Counted from the first letter of the stretch, positions 9,458 through 18,074 are shown. The stretch is 57,436 bases of DNA from Prevotella sp. (GCA_017538105.1 JAFYJN010000065.1:1-57436), one strand, 5' to 3'. A program made the numbers and translations. The notes: generated from the letters alone by a model not told the origin.

Positions 9458-9488
9458 CAAAAGTACATTTTCAACAGGAGGAGCCAAA
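9458..9488 (-). promoter_or_regulatory. Promoter of the 39-residue gene
   Basis: Minus-strand -33 TTTG (9485-9488) and -7 TACTTTTG (9458-9465) are spaced 19 bases apart, the Bacteroidetes optimum. The start codon at 9431 follows 27 bases on. Confidence 0.65.
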
Positions 9489-9601
9489 GCATTTGAGCAG
9501 ATAATCTCAAAAAACGTTACGACGCATGGCGCAGAATGCGACAAAACAGGAAAGGCGTGTCCGATTTGTCGCAAAAGAAAGCTCCCTCCCCCCTCACAAG
9601 A

Positions 9602-10129
9602 TTATCGTACCAGTTCCTTGCGGGCGGTGCCATCGGAGAGGGTGACGATGTTGACGCCCTCAGTGGGTTGGTCGAGTTTAACACCGTCGATAGAATAACG
9701 AGACACTTCAGAAGTAGGGTTGGAGCTATCTACCGACGGAGTTGAGGGATGGGCAGAAGTGGTAGGCGACCCTGAGTATACACCGACTAGAACGTTGGGA
9801 CTGAGGCGGAAGGCCTTGGGCGATATATACACCACCGAGGAGGGTATATACACCCGCGTAGTGTTTTCGGGAATGGCATAGTCGGCGATGGCCAGTGTGC
9901 CTTCCCTGACATAGAAGCCGAAATCGGTGCCATTGGAAAATGCCTTGACCAGCGTGGAGCCATCCTCGGTATAGAGTCCATAAGAAGTGAAAGACACATT
10001 ATGGTAGACTGCCTGTTGCGACAGCACGTCGAAAGGTCCGTACACCCCTCCCCTGTCGTCGATGGGAGCCTGTGCCCATGTGTAAACACCCATGAAGGCA
10101 CCAACAAGGAACATCATTATTTTTTTCAT
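9602..10129 (-). CDS. Exported protein with partial BspA-like repeat and sorting-type C-terminus
   Basis: 175 residues with a clear signal peptide ending at YTWAQA. The middle carries one strand-turn repeat like those of BspA leucine-rich proteins (TTRVYIPSSVVYISPKAF). A Ser/Thr/Pro linker follows (about 122-142), and the last 35 residues (RYSIDGVKL, EGVNIVTLSDGTARKELVR) resemble the C-terminal beta-domain of Prevotella secreted proteins, related to the type IX secretion sorting domains of T9SS substrates. The family assignment is by pattern only. The product is probably surface-exposed or released; its partner is unknown. Confidence 0.6.
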   Translation of the reverse strand: MKKIMMFLVGAFMGVYTWAQAPIDDRGGVYGPFDVLSQQAVYHNVSFTSYGLYTEDGSTLVKAFSNGTDFGFYVREGTLAIADYAIPENTTRVYIPSSVVYISPKAFRLSPNVLVGVYSGSPTTSAHPSTPSVDSSNPTSEVSRYSIDGVKLDQPTEGVNIVTLSDGTARKELVR

Positions 10130-10164
10130 CGTTGTTATGGTTTTAGTCGATTGATTTCAATGGA

Positions 10165-10195
10165 CAAAAATAAAGAAAAGAATGGAGAAATGCAA
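10165..10195 (-). promoter_or_regulatory. Promoter of the BspA-like exported protein gene
   Basis: Minus-strand -33 TTG (10193-10195) and -7 TATTTTTG (10165-10172) are 20 bases apart, 36 bases upstream of the ATG at 10129. Confidence 0.6.
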
Positions 10196-10267
10196 GAAGA
10201 AGGGGAGAGAAATTCATTGACAGGCCAATTAACCACAGTAAAATTTCATTATGTTGATTATTTTGAT

Positions 10268-10276
10268 TATTTTTGC
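10268..10276 (+). promoter_or_regulatory. -7 promoter element for the gene at 10308
   Basis: TATTTTTGC matches TAnnTTTGC 31 bases upstream of the ATG at 10308. The -33 region has only a weak TTTC. Confidence 0.55.
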
Positions 10277-10307
10277 AATGACTATCAACTACTAATACTT
10301 CAACGGC

Positions 10308-11198
10308 ATGAAAACGATGTTTTTGACATTGACCATAGTTGTTTGCTCTTTTCTAACCACACAAGGGGCGACACGAGTATATGAAGGGAAGCGGACCATT
10401 GTTGGGTACAAATACACTGACGATGCCAACAAGAAATACGAAGTGGAGAAAATCGGCAGCAGTTACCTGTTGTCGATTGATGACTCAACGTTGCAAGTTC
10501 GCGGATACTGCATGTTGGACAGCGCTAAAATGGAACTGTTACGCGGGTTGCTGAATGCCGCTTCGTTGGACAAAAAGAAGCAGGACTTTCGAAGCAGGGA
10601 TGCCGCAAAAGAAGCCAAGAAGTGGACGGTACGCATCAGAACCTCTGACGGCAATGAAGACGATGACGAATGGACGTACCATCGCGGATATATCGACGAT
10701 ACTGTTGTGGCCGATGCCGTTGGCATGCGTAGTTGTATGGACCATATTGCCTCCATCAATGGACTGTTACTTGAACACCTGCAATGGCAACAAGCAAAAT
10801 ACGGTCATCAGGCGATAGCGTGCATGGAGCACTCCGAATACGGATATATGTATATGATGGTTGGGGAGAATGGTGAAAGAATCAGTCCCCGTGAGGACTT
10901 CTGGTATTTCAACTACGGCGACCATGCCGTTGTGGAGAAGAGACACGTGCGTGAGAAAACGACGCATGAGCTGCGGGTGATTGACCGTCCCGTTGGTGAC
11001 TTCATCGGGGAGACGGTGAAGGTGGAGCGTTACGTGAAGCCCGACGTGGACGTACGGGTGCTCGATGCACCGTCGTCAGTTTATACCTTCTATTTCTTCG
11101 ACGGGAGGTGCGTGAGCTTCAACCATAATTATATGGAGCGGTATGAAGGAGAATGGATTGTGACGAATCCCTGGCAGGTGGAAAGTGGACTTGAGTAA
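10308..11198 (+). CDS. Exported protein of unknown function
   Basis: 296 residues. The first 20 residues (MKTMFLTLTIVVCSFLTTQG) are a signal peptide. The rest is mixed alpha/beta with no cysteine-rich or catalytic pattern I recognise. Its N-terminal part pairs a beta stretch with a helix (MELLRGLLNAASLDKKKQDF), and its C-terminus is aromatic (YTFYFFDGRCVSF). It is transcribed divergently from the BspA-like gene, each with its own promoter. Three tandem pyrimidine-rich repeats follow the stop codon. Confidence 0.7.
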   Translation: MKTMFLTLTIVVCSFLTTQGATRVYEGKRTIVGYKYTDDANKKYEVEKIGSSYLLSIDDSTLQVRGYCMLDSAKMELLRGLLNAASLDKKKQDFRSRDAAKEAKKWTVRIRTSDGNEDDDEWTYHRGYIDDTVVADAVGMRSCMDHIASINGLLLEHLQWQQAKYGHQAIACMEHSEYGYMYMMVGENGERISPREDFWYFNYGDHAVVEKRHVREKTTHELRVIDRPVGDFIGETVKVERYVKPDVDVRVLDAPSSVYTFYFFDGRCVSFNHNYMERYEGEWIVTNPWQVESGLE

Positions 11199-11202
11199 AA
11201 AC

Positions 11203-11279
11203 CCACCCCGGCCCTCCCAAAAGAATACCCACCCCTGCCCTCCCGAAAGAATACCCACCCCTGCCCTCCCGAAGGGAGG
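11203..11279 (+). repeat. Three tandem CCCTCCC elements (REP-like)
   Basis: Acccacccc-NN-ccctccc occurs three times with gaaagaat or aaaagaat spacers, the last copy ending in gaagggaggg, which can pair with the preceding ccctccc. This is one of about ten related loci in the window. Confidence 0.75.
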
Positions 11280-11380
11280 GAGAGTTAATTCCTACTTGAA
11301 GATTTTGTACACTTAAGGACTATATCGCCTTTGGAAAGGAGGGGAAAAGATACTACTCCAAGGAAAAGGGAGAAAAAGCT

Positions 11381-11451
11381 TAACAACTAAGAAACTCACC
11401 AACTTATATATTTAACAACTTAGAAACTTAATAACTTAGAAACTTAAAAAT
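11381..11451 (+). repeat. Octamer array directly upstream of the GH3 start codon
   Basis: Eight consecutive 8-base units, all substitutions and no indels: taacaact, aagaaact, caccaact, tatatatt, taacaact, tagaaact, taataact, tagaaact (11381-11444), then taaaaat and the ATG at 11452. The whole 5' leader of the gene is therefore repeat. Confidence 0.8.
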
Positions 11452-14052
11452 ATGAGAACATTTGTGAAAGCGATGATGGTGGCAGCAATGTGTTGGTTGT
11501 CGCAAAGTGGCATTGCCCAGACCTATGCTTACCAGAACCATCAGCTGAGTGCGCATGAACGCGCAGTAGATTTGTGCAGCATGCTTAGTCTTGAAGAGAA
11601 AGCCATGCTGATGCTTGATGAGAGTCCCGCCATCCCCCACTTGGGCATCAAGAAATTCTTTTGGTGGAGCGAGGCGCTGCACGGTGCCGCTAACATGGGC
11701 AACGTGACCGTGTTCCCAGAGCCTATTGCCATGGCATCATCGTGGAACCCCGGTCTGTTGTACCGCGTGTTTGATGTCGCCAGCACCGAGTTTCGTGCCC
11801 AGTACAACGAACGTATGTTCCGTGGCAGTGGGGAGGACGAAAAATTCCACAGTCTGTCTGTATGGACCCCCAACGTAAACATCTTCCGTGACCCCCGTTG
11901 GGGCCGCGGCCAGGAAACCTACGGTGAAGACCCCTACCTCACCTCCGTCATGGGCACGCAGGTGGTGAGGGGCTTGCAGGGTCCCGAAGACGCCAAATAC
12001 CGCAAATTGTGGGCCTGTGCCAAGCACTATGCCGTACACAGCGGTCCCGAATATACCCGCCACAGTGCCAATCTGACCAACGTGTCGCCAAGGGACATGT
12101 GGGAGACTTATATGCCCGCTTTCAAGACATTGGTGCAGGATGCCAAGGTACGTGAGGTAATGTGCGCCTACCAACGTTTGGACGACGACCCCTGTTGTGG
12201 TTCTCAACGTCTGTTGCAGACCATTCTTCGCGACGAGTGGGGTTTCCAGTATCTCGTGGTCAGCGACTGCGGTGCCGTGAGCGATTTCTATGAGTCGCAC
12301 AAGTCATCGTCGGACGCCATCCATGCCAGTGCTAAGGCCGCGTTGGCGGGCACTGACGTGGAGTGCGGCTATGGCTATGCCTACCGCAGCATCCCCGAGG
12401 CTGTGAGACGCGGTTTCATCAGCGAGTCGGAGGTTGACAAACATGTCATCCGCCTTTTGGAAGGCCGTTTCGACCTTGGTGAGATGGACGACCCGTCGTT
12501 GGTGGAGTGGTCGAAGATTCCCTATTCCGTGATGGACTGTAAGGAGCACCGCCAGTTGGCCTTGGACATGGCCAGGCAAACTATTGTCCTGCTGCGCAAC
12601 GAAGGTGGTATTCTTCCTTTGCAAAAGAACAAGGAAAAGATAGCCGTCATCGGTCCCAACGCCGACAACACCCCGATGATGTGGGGCAACTATAACGGTA
12701 TGCCCAACAAGACTGTCAACATTCTTGAAGGCATCAAGTCCATGCAGAAGAAAGTGTTCTACCACCCCGGTTGCGACCTTACCTATGACAAGGTGATGGA
12801 CTGTCTGTTGGATTCCCAATGCAGTTTCGAGGGCAAGAAAGGTATGAAAGGAACCTTCTGGAACAACCGCAAGATGGAAGGCAAACCCGTGACCACGGAA
12901 TACTACACCACCCCCTTGGCCGTCACCACCGCCGGCATGCACAATTTCGCCCCCGGCGTACAATTGGAAGATTTCTCCGCCAAGTATGAAACCGTGTTCA
13001 CCCCGAAGGAGTCGGGCGAGTACGTGGTGAATGTTGACGGTTGCGGCCATTTCGAATTGTACATTGACGGTGAACGCAAGTTCCAGCACCATATCTGGCG
13101 CACCACCCCCAACCGCGTGGCCATTCAAGCCGAGGCCGGCAAGAGTTACAATATCGAGGTTCGTTTCTCGCATATCCATACATACAACGCCAATCTGAAG
13201 ATCAACGTAGCCAAAGAATTGCCCATCGATTACCAACAGGTCATCAGTCAGTTGGACGGCATTGACAAGGTTATCTTCGTTGGCGGTATCTCCCCCGCTT
13301 TGGAAGGTGAGGAGATGCCTGTTGATATTGACGGTTTTAAGGGCGGCGACAGGACGCATATTGAGTTGCCGAAAGTACAACGCGACTTCCTGAAAGCCTT
13401 AAAGGCCGCGGGCAAGCACGTCATCTTCGTGAACTGCTCCGGCTCCGCCATTGCCCTGCTGCCCGAGACCGAGAGTTGTGATGCCATCGTCCAGGCGTGG
13501 TATGCCGGTGAGGAAGGCGGCACAGCCATTGCCGAGGTACTCTTCGGCGATTATAATCCCGAGGGTAAGTTGCCCGTCACCTTCTACAAGAGCAGTAGCC
13601 AGTTGCCCGACTATGAAGACTATTCGATGAAAGGCAGGACGTACCGTTATTTCGATGACCCTCTGTACGCCTTCGGTTATGGTCTGAGTTATACCACCTT
13701 TGCCATCGGCGAGGGGCAGTTGAAGCCATCGCAGAAGAGTGGTGCTTTATATGATTTGGAAGTGCCCGTGACGAACACCGGTCAGCGAGAAGGCGCGGAA
13801 GTTGTCCAAGTCTACATCCGCGACACTTCCGACCAGAACGGTCCATTGAAGTCGCTGAGGGCTTTCCAGAAAGTACAATTGAAGCCCGGGCAGAAAACCA
13901 CGGTCACGCTGACGCTTGACAAGAAGAGTTTTGAGTTCTGGGACGAGGGCACGAACAGCATGCACAGCAAGACCAGCAAGTATGAGATATACTATGGTAC
14001 CAGTTCAAGTGCCAAGGATTTGAAGAGTATGACGGTGCAAGTAAACATTTGA
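11452..14052 (+). CDS. Secreted glycoside hydrolase family 3 with PA14 insertion (beta-xylosidase/beta-glucosidase type)
   Basis: 866 residues. Signal peptide about 1-22 (ends GIAQ). The GH3 N-domain contains the family pattern up to LVVSDCGAVSDF, with the nucleophile Asp at about residue 272. The GH3 C-domain is split by a PA14-like insertion (about 460-590: GTFWNNRKMEG, ESGEYVVNVDGCGHFELYID), and a fibronectin III-like domain ends the protein. This architecture is that of the Prevotella Xyl3-type enzymes, which release xylose from xylooligosaccharides, although glucosidases share it. It stands alone, without SusC/SusD partners. A hairpin terminator follows at 14074. Confidence 0.9.
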   Translation: MRTFVKAMMVAAMCWLSQSGIAQTYAYQNHQLSAHERAVDLCSMLSLEEKAMLMLDESPAIPHLGIKKFFWWSEALHGAANMGNVTVFPEPIAMASSWNPGLLYRVFDVASTEFRAQYNERMFRGSGEDEKFHSLSVWTPNVNIFRDPRWGRGQETYGEDPYLTSVMGTQVVRGLQGPEDAKYRKLWACAKHYAVHSGPEYTRHSANLTNVSPRDMWETYMPAFKTLVQDAKVREVMCAYQRLDDDPCCGSQRLLQTILRDEWGFQYLVVSDCGAVSDFYESHKSSSDAIHASAKAALAGTDVECGYGYAYRSIPEAVRRGFISESEVDKHVIRLLEGRFDLGEMDDPSLVEWSKIPYSVMDCKEHRQLALDMARQTIVLLRNEGGILPLQKNKEKIAVIGPNADNTPMMWGNYNGMPNKTVNILEGIKSMQKKVFYHPGCDLTYDKVMDCLLDSQCSFEGKKGMKGTFWNNRKMEGKPVTTEYYTTPLAVTTAGMHNFAPGVQLEDFSAKYETVFTPKESGEYVVNVDGCGHFELYIDGERKFQHHIWRTTPNRVAIQAEAGKSYNIEVRFSHIHTYNANLKINVAKELPIDYQQVISQLDGIDKVIFVGGISPALEGEEMPVDIDGFKGGDRTHIELPKVQRDFLKALKAAGKHVIFVNCSGSAIALLPETESCDAIVQAWYAGEEGGTAIAEVLFGDYNPEGKLPVTFYKSSSQLPDYEDYSMKGRTYRYFDDPLYAFGYGLSYTTFAIGEGQLKPSQKSGALYDLEVPVTNTGQREGAEVVQVYIRDTSDQNGPLKSLRAFQKVQLKPGQKTTVTLTLDKKSFEFWDEGTNSMHSKTSKYEIYYGTSSSAKDLKSMTVQVNI

Positions 14053-14073
14053 GAACAAGCGCCACCAGTCAGA

Positions 14074-14111
14074 AAAATGGGGGAGTAGACCGATGGTCAC
14101 TCCCCCATTTT
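14074..14111 (+). terminator. Intrinsic terminator of the GH3 gene
   Basis: A 13-bp stem (aaaatgggggagt, 14074-14086, with actcccccatttt, 14099-14111) has a 12-base loop and A/T flanks, so it can work in both directions between the convergent GH3 and HD genes. Confidence 0.75.
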
Positions 14112-14158
14112 CACGATATGTCTAAAGTCAATCATTATAGGAAAAGGATTCTCCGCTA

Positions 14159-14758
14159 TTATGTTGTCTCTTCGGATTCAAGTAGGAATGTGGCAAGGTT
14201 GTCGGCGGAATGGATGAGGGAGACCAGTGGGAAACGGTTGTTTGCCTCCGAATAGCTTTGCTTGATGTCGTAGCTTTGGAAAGGCATATCCCATGGTCCC
14301 ATGTGCCATCGTATAGCAAGTATTTCGTCGTTGTTGAGTTTTAGCCCCAACCGCAGCAAATTGATGACCGATTTTTCTCCGTGTCCTACCGGAAAGAGAC
14401 TATAGTCGGTATCGTATGTGTCGTATGTCTCCCAATGGTCATTCTCATCTTTTCTCCATTTTTTCACAATCTTATAGAGTGTTGCTTTGCACAGGTCGTG
14501 GAGCAAGGCACAGATGACGACACTGTCTTCGGGTAGTCGTTTTTCCAACTCGGGACGCAGTTCGATGGCTTTCTCACGCAGCGCAAGTGCCATGCGACAC
14601 ACGTTGAGAGAGTGTTCCATGAGTCCACCCGGTTGGGACAGGTGTCGTCTCACTGAAGCGGGAGCCTCGAAGAAATTCGCCTTTTCGAGGTAATCAATAA
14701 CATTTTCGATTCCTTCGCGGTTGGTGTCGCGGAGTTTTTGTATGAATTGTTGTTTCAT
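14159..14758 (-). CDS. HD-domain metal-dependent hydrolase
   Basis: 199 residues. His49 (GGLMEHSLNV) and the His87-Asp88 pair (ALLHDLCK) are the H...HD metal ligands of the HD superfamily, with later conserved His and Asp (IRWHMGPWD, IHSADNLATF) completing the site. It has no signal peptide. Stand-alone HD proteins of this size are usually (d)NTP/nucleotide phosphohydrolases or nucleic-acid phosphodiesterases; the phage/plasmid-type HD hydrolase group looks similar. The substrate cannot be called. The leader upstream is a decamer repeat (14779-14828). Confidence 0.8.
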   Translation of the reverse strand: MKQQFIQKLRDTNREGIENVIDYLEKANFFEAPASVRRHLSQPGGLMEHSLNVCRMALALREKAIELRPELEKRLPEDSVVICALLHDLCKATLYKIVKKWRKDENDHWETYDTYDTDYSLFPVGHGEKSVINLLRLGLKLNNDEILAIRWHMGPWDMPFQSYDIKQSYSEANNRFPLVSLIHSADNLATFLLESEETT

Positions 14759-14778
14759 TATTTTGTTAGGAAATTAGG

Positions 14779-14828
14779 ATAACCTAGGATTTTTTAGGAT
14801 GACCTAGGATAGTTTAGGAAAACCTATG
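14779..14828. repeat. Decamer array
   Basis: Five 10-base units in perfect register: ataacctagg, attttttagg, atgacctagg, atagtttagg, aaaacctatg. It occupies the gap between the start of the HD gene and the end of the next minus-strand gene. Confidence 0.75.
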
Positions 14829-14853
14829 TTGTTATAAGAGAGGTCGTTAGATT

Positions 14854-15519
14854 TCAATAGTAGCCGGAATAGTCGGACTTAAGGTATTGGAGGATATCCA
14901 TGTAACGGAGTTTAAATTCCGCGCCAGTTCGGTGGTATGCCGGTCCGATGACGATGACCCATCCATCGGTGAATCCAGCGTTAACAGGAAGGAGCCCTTC
15001 GGGCACATCCACATCGAGATGGAGGTCACCGCGGTATTGCCACATGAGTTGTTTTATTTGGTTCTCATCGCAGTTGAAAATCTCGTCGAGGGTGATGCGG
15101 TGCCCATCCTCTTTGTTGAACGACGCGCAGTCGGCTGAATGCCATGTCTCGTCGTCTTTGTCGGTTATCCATGCTTGAAAGGTAACGCATCGTTCGTCTT
15201 CGAAGGAGCGTTCTATTTTCACCTCCCGCTGTCCATGTCCATTGACAAGAAACGAGTCTGCCGCCATGCGCAGGAGCACATTGGCATCGGTGAAGTTGCG
15301 TTGCGGTAGGTCGAGGATATCGCACACCCATGCGCGTATGGTGTTGACGACATCTGTGGAGGGTCCTGAGATTGGGTATTCTATTTCCGCCGAGAACGTT
15401 TTTTGTTGCGATGCTGTTCGTTTGACGGAATACTCGCGTGTGTTGAGGAACGACTGCGCGAGGACGGTGTTCGCCACTATTATGAAAAGGGTCAATATGA
15501 AGTATTTGCTTTTTTGCAT
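14854..15519 (-). CDS. Exported protein with DUF3298/RsiV-like C-terminal domain
   Basis: 221 residues with signal peptide MQKSKYFILTLFIIVANTVLAQ. The C-terminal half (TWHSADCASFNKEDGHRITL then DEIFNC) has the pattern of the DUF3298/RsiV family, in which a helix-flanked beta domain is thought to bind extracellular ligands such as peptidoglycan or lysozyme. It is preceded by a beta-strand domain (EIEYPISGPS). The assignment is moderate because only short motifs were used. A -7 box (minus TAATTTTG, 15544-15551) lies 25 bases upstream, back-to-back with the promoter of the next gene. Confidence 0.6.
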   Translation of the reverse strand: MQKSKYFILTLFIIVANTVLAQSFLNTREYSVKRTASQQKTFSAEIEYPISGPSTDVVNTIRAWVCDILDLPQRNFTDANVLLRMAADSFLVNGHGQREVKIERSFEDERCVTFQAWITDKDDETWHSADCASFNKEDGHRITLDEIFNCDENQIKQLMWQYRGDLHLDVDVPEGLLPVNAGFTDGWVIVIGPAYHRTGAEFKLRYMDILQYLKSDYSGYY

Positions 15520-15543
15520 CCGTGTCTTTTTTTGTGTGGGCTA

Positions 15544-15551
15544 CAAAATTA
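15544..15551 (-). promoter_or_regulatory. -7 promoter element of the DUF3298-like gene
   Basis: Minus-strand TAATTTTG matches TAnnTTTG 25 bases before the start at 15519. Confidence 0.55.
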
Positions 15552-15591
15552 CGAAAAAAAGTGGGAAATATCGCTTTTTCTTTCACAAACC

Positions 15592-15621
15592 TTGAAAAAA
15601 TAGATTTTTTCTGTAACTTTG
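15592..15621 (+). promoter_or_regulatory. Promoter giving a near-leaderless mRNA
   Basis: -33 TTG (15592-15594) and -7 TAACTTTG (15614-15621) are 19 bases apart. The ATG at 15630 begins only 9 bases after the last G of the -7 box, so the transcript should have almost no 5' UTR. Confidence 0.65.
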
Positions 15622-15629
15622 TCGGCATA

Positions 15630-15953
15630 ATGAAAATTATCCGCAATAGATTCCTCCCGCTGAAGCGTTTTGATGCGATGAACCTGTTCGGCGTGCTTTT
15701 CTGCCACCGCGACACGCGTTTGACGCCCGAGCTGATCAATCACGAGCGCATCCACACCCATCAAATGCTGGAGATGCTGGTGGTGGGGTTCTACCTGTGG
15801 TATGTGACAGAATGGTTGATTCGTCTGTTCAAACGGGGCAATGCCTATTTCAACATCGGTTTTGAACGCGAGGCGTATCGGCACATGCACGATTTGGAAT
15901 ATTTGAAGAATCGTAAGCATTTTGCGTGGTGGAAGGAAATGATGAAACATTAA
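15630..15953 (+). CDS. Small membrane protein with HExxH motif, putative minimal metallopeptidase-like protein
   Basis: 107 residues starting MKIIRNRFLP. The motif NHERIHTHQ gives HExxH at 38-42. A hydrophobic helix follows at once (MLVVGFYLWYVTEWLIRLF, about 50-67), and an acidic helix comes later (FEREAYRH, 78-85) that could supply a third Glu ligand. The layout resembles the zinc site of M56/M48-like membrane peptidases, but the protein is far shorter than any such enzyme, so it may be a zinc-binding protein or an inactive relative. The open frame extends upstream to 15522, but the promoter lies inside that extension, which fixes the start at 15630. Confidence 0.75.
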   Translation: MKIIRNRFLPLKRFDAMNLFGVLFCHRDTRLTPELINHERIHTHQMLEMLVVGFYLWYVTEWLIRLFKRGNAYFNIGFEREAYRHMHDLEYLKNRKHFAWWKEMMKH

Positions 15954-16014
15954 AAGATTAAAAGATTTAAAAATTAAAAGATTAAAAAATTAGATAATTA
16001 AAAGACTTCAGAAC
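15951..16014 (+). repeat. Octamer array starting at the stop codon of the HExxH gene
   Basis: Eight 8-base units in register: taaaagat twice, ttaaaaat, taaaagat, taaaaaat, tagataat, taaaagac, ttcagaac. The TAA stop codon at 15951-15953 is the first three bases of unit 1. Confidence 0.8.
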
Positions 16015-16044
16015 CTACGAAAGTTGAGTTATAAAAATATTGAC

Positions 16045-18030
16045 ATGAAAGAAGAGAAAGAAATGATGCAGCTTCCCGAGAACGCGTTTCGGGAGTTGAA
16101 AGAGGGTGAGGAGTACCATCCAGTGATGTCGCCCGACAAGAACTATGCTGAAGCCAACGGCTGGTCGATTACGTGGGGTATTCTGATGGCCATTTTGTTC
16201 AGCGCCGCCGCAGCCTATTTGGGATTGAAGGTGGGTCAGGTGTTTGAGGCCGCTATCCCCATCGCCATCATCGCCGTAGGTGTGTCGACGCTCCGCAAGA
16301 CCCACAACCCTTTGGGTGAGAACGTCATCATCCAGAGTATCGGTGCCTGTTCTGGAGCCGTGGTGGCTGGCGCCATCTTTACGTTGCCTGCCATATACAT
16401 TTTGCAGGCTAAATATCCAGAAATGACCGCCTCGTTTGAGAAAGTGTTTCTCTCGTCGCTGTTAGGTGGCATCATCGGCATTCTGTTCCTCATTCCCTTC
16501 CGCAAATATTTCGTGAAGGACATGCACGGCAAGTATCCCTTCCCCGAAGCCACCGCCACCACGCAGGTGCTCATTTCCGGGGCGAAAGGCGGCAACCAAG
16601 CCAAGCCATTGTTGATTGCCGGACTGGTGGGTGGACTATATGACTTTATCGTGGCCACCTTTGGTTGGTGGAACGAGGTGGTGACCACCCGCATGATTGG
16701 ATTCGGTGAGACGATAGCCGAGAAAGCGAAGTTGGTTTTCAAGGTGAACACCGGAGCCGCCGTCCTCGGTCTGGGTTACATCATTGGTTTGAAATATGCC
16801 TTTATCATCTGTCTCGGTTCCTTGGCTGTATGGTGGCTGATTGTTCCCGTGATGGGTTGGGCTTTCCACGACCAGGTGCTAAATATGTGGGACCCCTCTA
16901 TCACCGATACCGTGGGGGCGATGAGTCCCGAAGCCATCTTCAAGAGTTACGGCAAGAGCATCGGCATCGGTGGCATCGCCATGTCGGGCATCATTGGCAT
17001 CATTAAGTCATGGGGCATCATCAAAGGGGCCGTCTCGTTGGCCTCAAAGGAGATGAAGGGCAAAGGAGCCAGCATGGAAGAAATTCAGCGCACACAGCGC
17101 GACCTGTCGTTCAAGATTATAGCCATTGGAGCCATCTTGACCATTTTGGTCACTTTCGTGTTCTTCTGGTTGGGTGTGATGGACGGTAACATACTGTTTG
17201 CTGTTGTCGGCATCCTGTTGGTGACCATCATCGCGTTCCTTTTCACCACCGTTGCCGCCAACGCCATTGCCATCGTAGGCAGCAACCCCGTGAGCGGCAT
17301 GACCCTGATGACATTGATTCTGGCCTCGGTAGTGATGGTGGCTGTCGGTCTGAAGGGCACCGCCGGCATGGTAGCCGCCTTGATTATGGGCGGTGTGGTA
17401 TGTACGGCCTTGTCGGTAGCCGGTTCGTTCATCACCGACCTGAAGATAGGTTACTGGTTGGGCACCACTCCGAAGGTTCAGGAGAAATACAAGTTCTTAG
17501 GCACTTTGGTAAGTGCCGCCACGGTAGGCGGTGTGATGATATTGCTCAACGCCACCTACGACTTTGCCGGTGGTGAAATAGCCGCCCCGCAAGCCAATGC
17601 CATGGCCGCCGTGATAGACCCCTTGATGAACGGTGTGGGCGCACCCTGGCTATTATACGGCATCGGTGCCGCCATCGCCATTATACTGACATTGTGCAAG
17701 GTTCCCGCCCTACCCTTTGCTCTTGGCATGTTCATCCCTTTGGAGTTGAACATTCCATTGTTGGTTGGCGGCGGTATCAATTGGTATGTGACCACCCGTT
17801 CAAAAGATGAAGAGGTAAACAAGGAACGCGGCGAGAAAGGCACATTGATCGCCAGCGGTTTCATTGCCGGTGGAGCCTTGATGGGTGTGGTAAGTGCCCT
17901 GTTACGCTTTGCCGGAGTGAACCTGGTGAGCCAAGAATGGCAGGCCAACAGTCTGTCGGAGTTGTGCGCCCTCGGTGCCTACATCCTTCTGATTGGCTAT
18001 TTCGTGTGGGCGACGAAAAAGAAAGAGTAG
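16045..18030 (+). CDS. OPT-family oligopeptide transporter
   Basis: 661 residues from MKEEKEMMQL. A soluble N-terminal stretch is followed by a long run of hydrophobic helices beginning WSITWGILMAILFSAAAAYL. Typical OPT signatures are ENVIIQSIG and YPFPEATATTQVLI. The bacterial members carry peptides, or metal-chelate conjugates in the YSL branch, driven by protons. It is about the usual length for the family (600-700). The frame can be opened to a TTG at 16024, but the ATG at 16045 is preferred; a start at 16063 (MMQLPEN) is also possible. A hairpin terminator follows at 18075. No partner gene is adjacent. Confidence 0.9.
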   Translation: MKEEKEMMQLPENAFRELKEGEEYHPVMSPDKNYAEANGWSITWGILMAILFSAAAAYLGLKVGQVFEAAIPIAIIAVGVSTLRKTHNPLGENVIIQSIGACSGAVVAGAIFTLPAIYILQAKYPEMTASFEKVFLSSLLGGIIGILFLIPFRKYFVKDMHGKYPFPEATATTQVLISGAKGGNQAKPLLIAGLVGGLYDFIVATFGWWNEVVTTRMIGFGETIAEKAKLVFKVNTGAAVLGLGYIIGLKYAFIICLGSLAVWWLIVPVMGWAFHDQVLNMWDPSITDTVGAMSPEAIFKSYGKSIGIGGIAMSGIIGIIKSWGIIKGAVSLASKEMKGKGASMEEIQRTQRDLSFKIIAIGAILTILVTFVFFWLGVMDGNILFAVVGILLVTIIAFLFTTVAANAIAIVGSNPVSGMTLMTLILASVVMVAVGLKGTAGMVAALIMGGVVCTALSVAGSFITDLKIGYWLGTTPKVQEKYKFLGTLVSAATVGGVMILLNATYDFAGGEIAAPQANAMAAVIDPLMNGVGAPWLLYGIGAAIAIILTLCKVPALPFALGMFIPLELNIPLLVGGGINWYVTTRSKDEEVNKERGEKGTLIASGFIAGGALMGVVSALLRFAGVNLVSQEWQANSLSELCALGAYILLIGYFVWATKKKE

Positions 18031-18050
18031 AAAATTAGAAAAAGAAATAA

Positions 18051-18074
18051 ATTAAAAGATTATAGGATTGTGAG
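18051..18074 (+). repeat. Short octamer array after the OPT gene
   Basis: Three units attaaaag, attatagg, attgtgag in register between the stop codon and the terminator hairpin. Confidence 0.45.

Noticed and set aside
12304-13380. Long open frame (358 codons) on the minus strand inside the GH3 gene
   Set aside because: It is antisense to a well-defined glycosidase, has no recognisable domain or promoter, and follows from the codon bias of the real gene.
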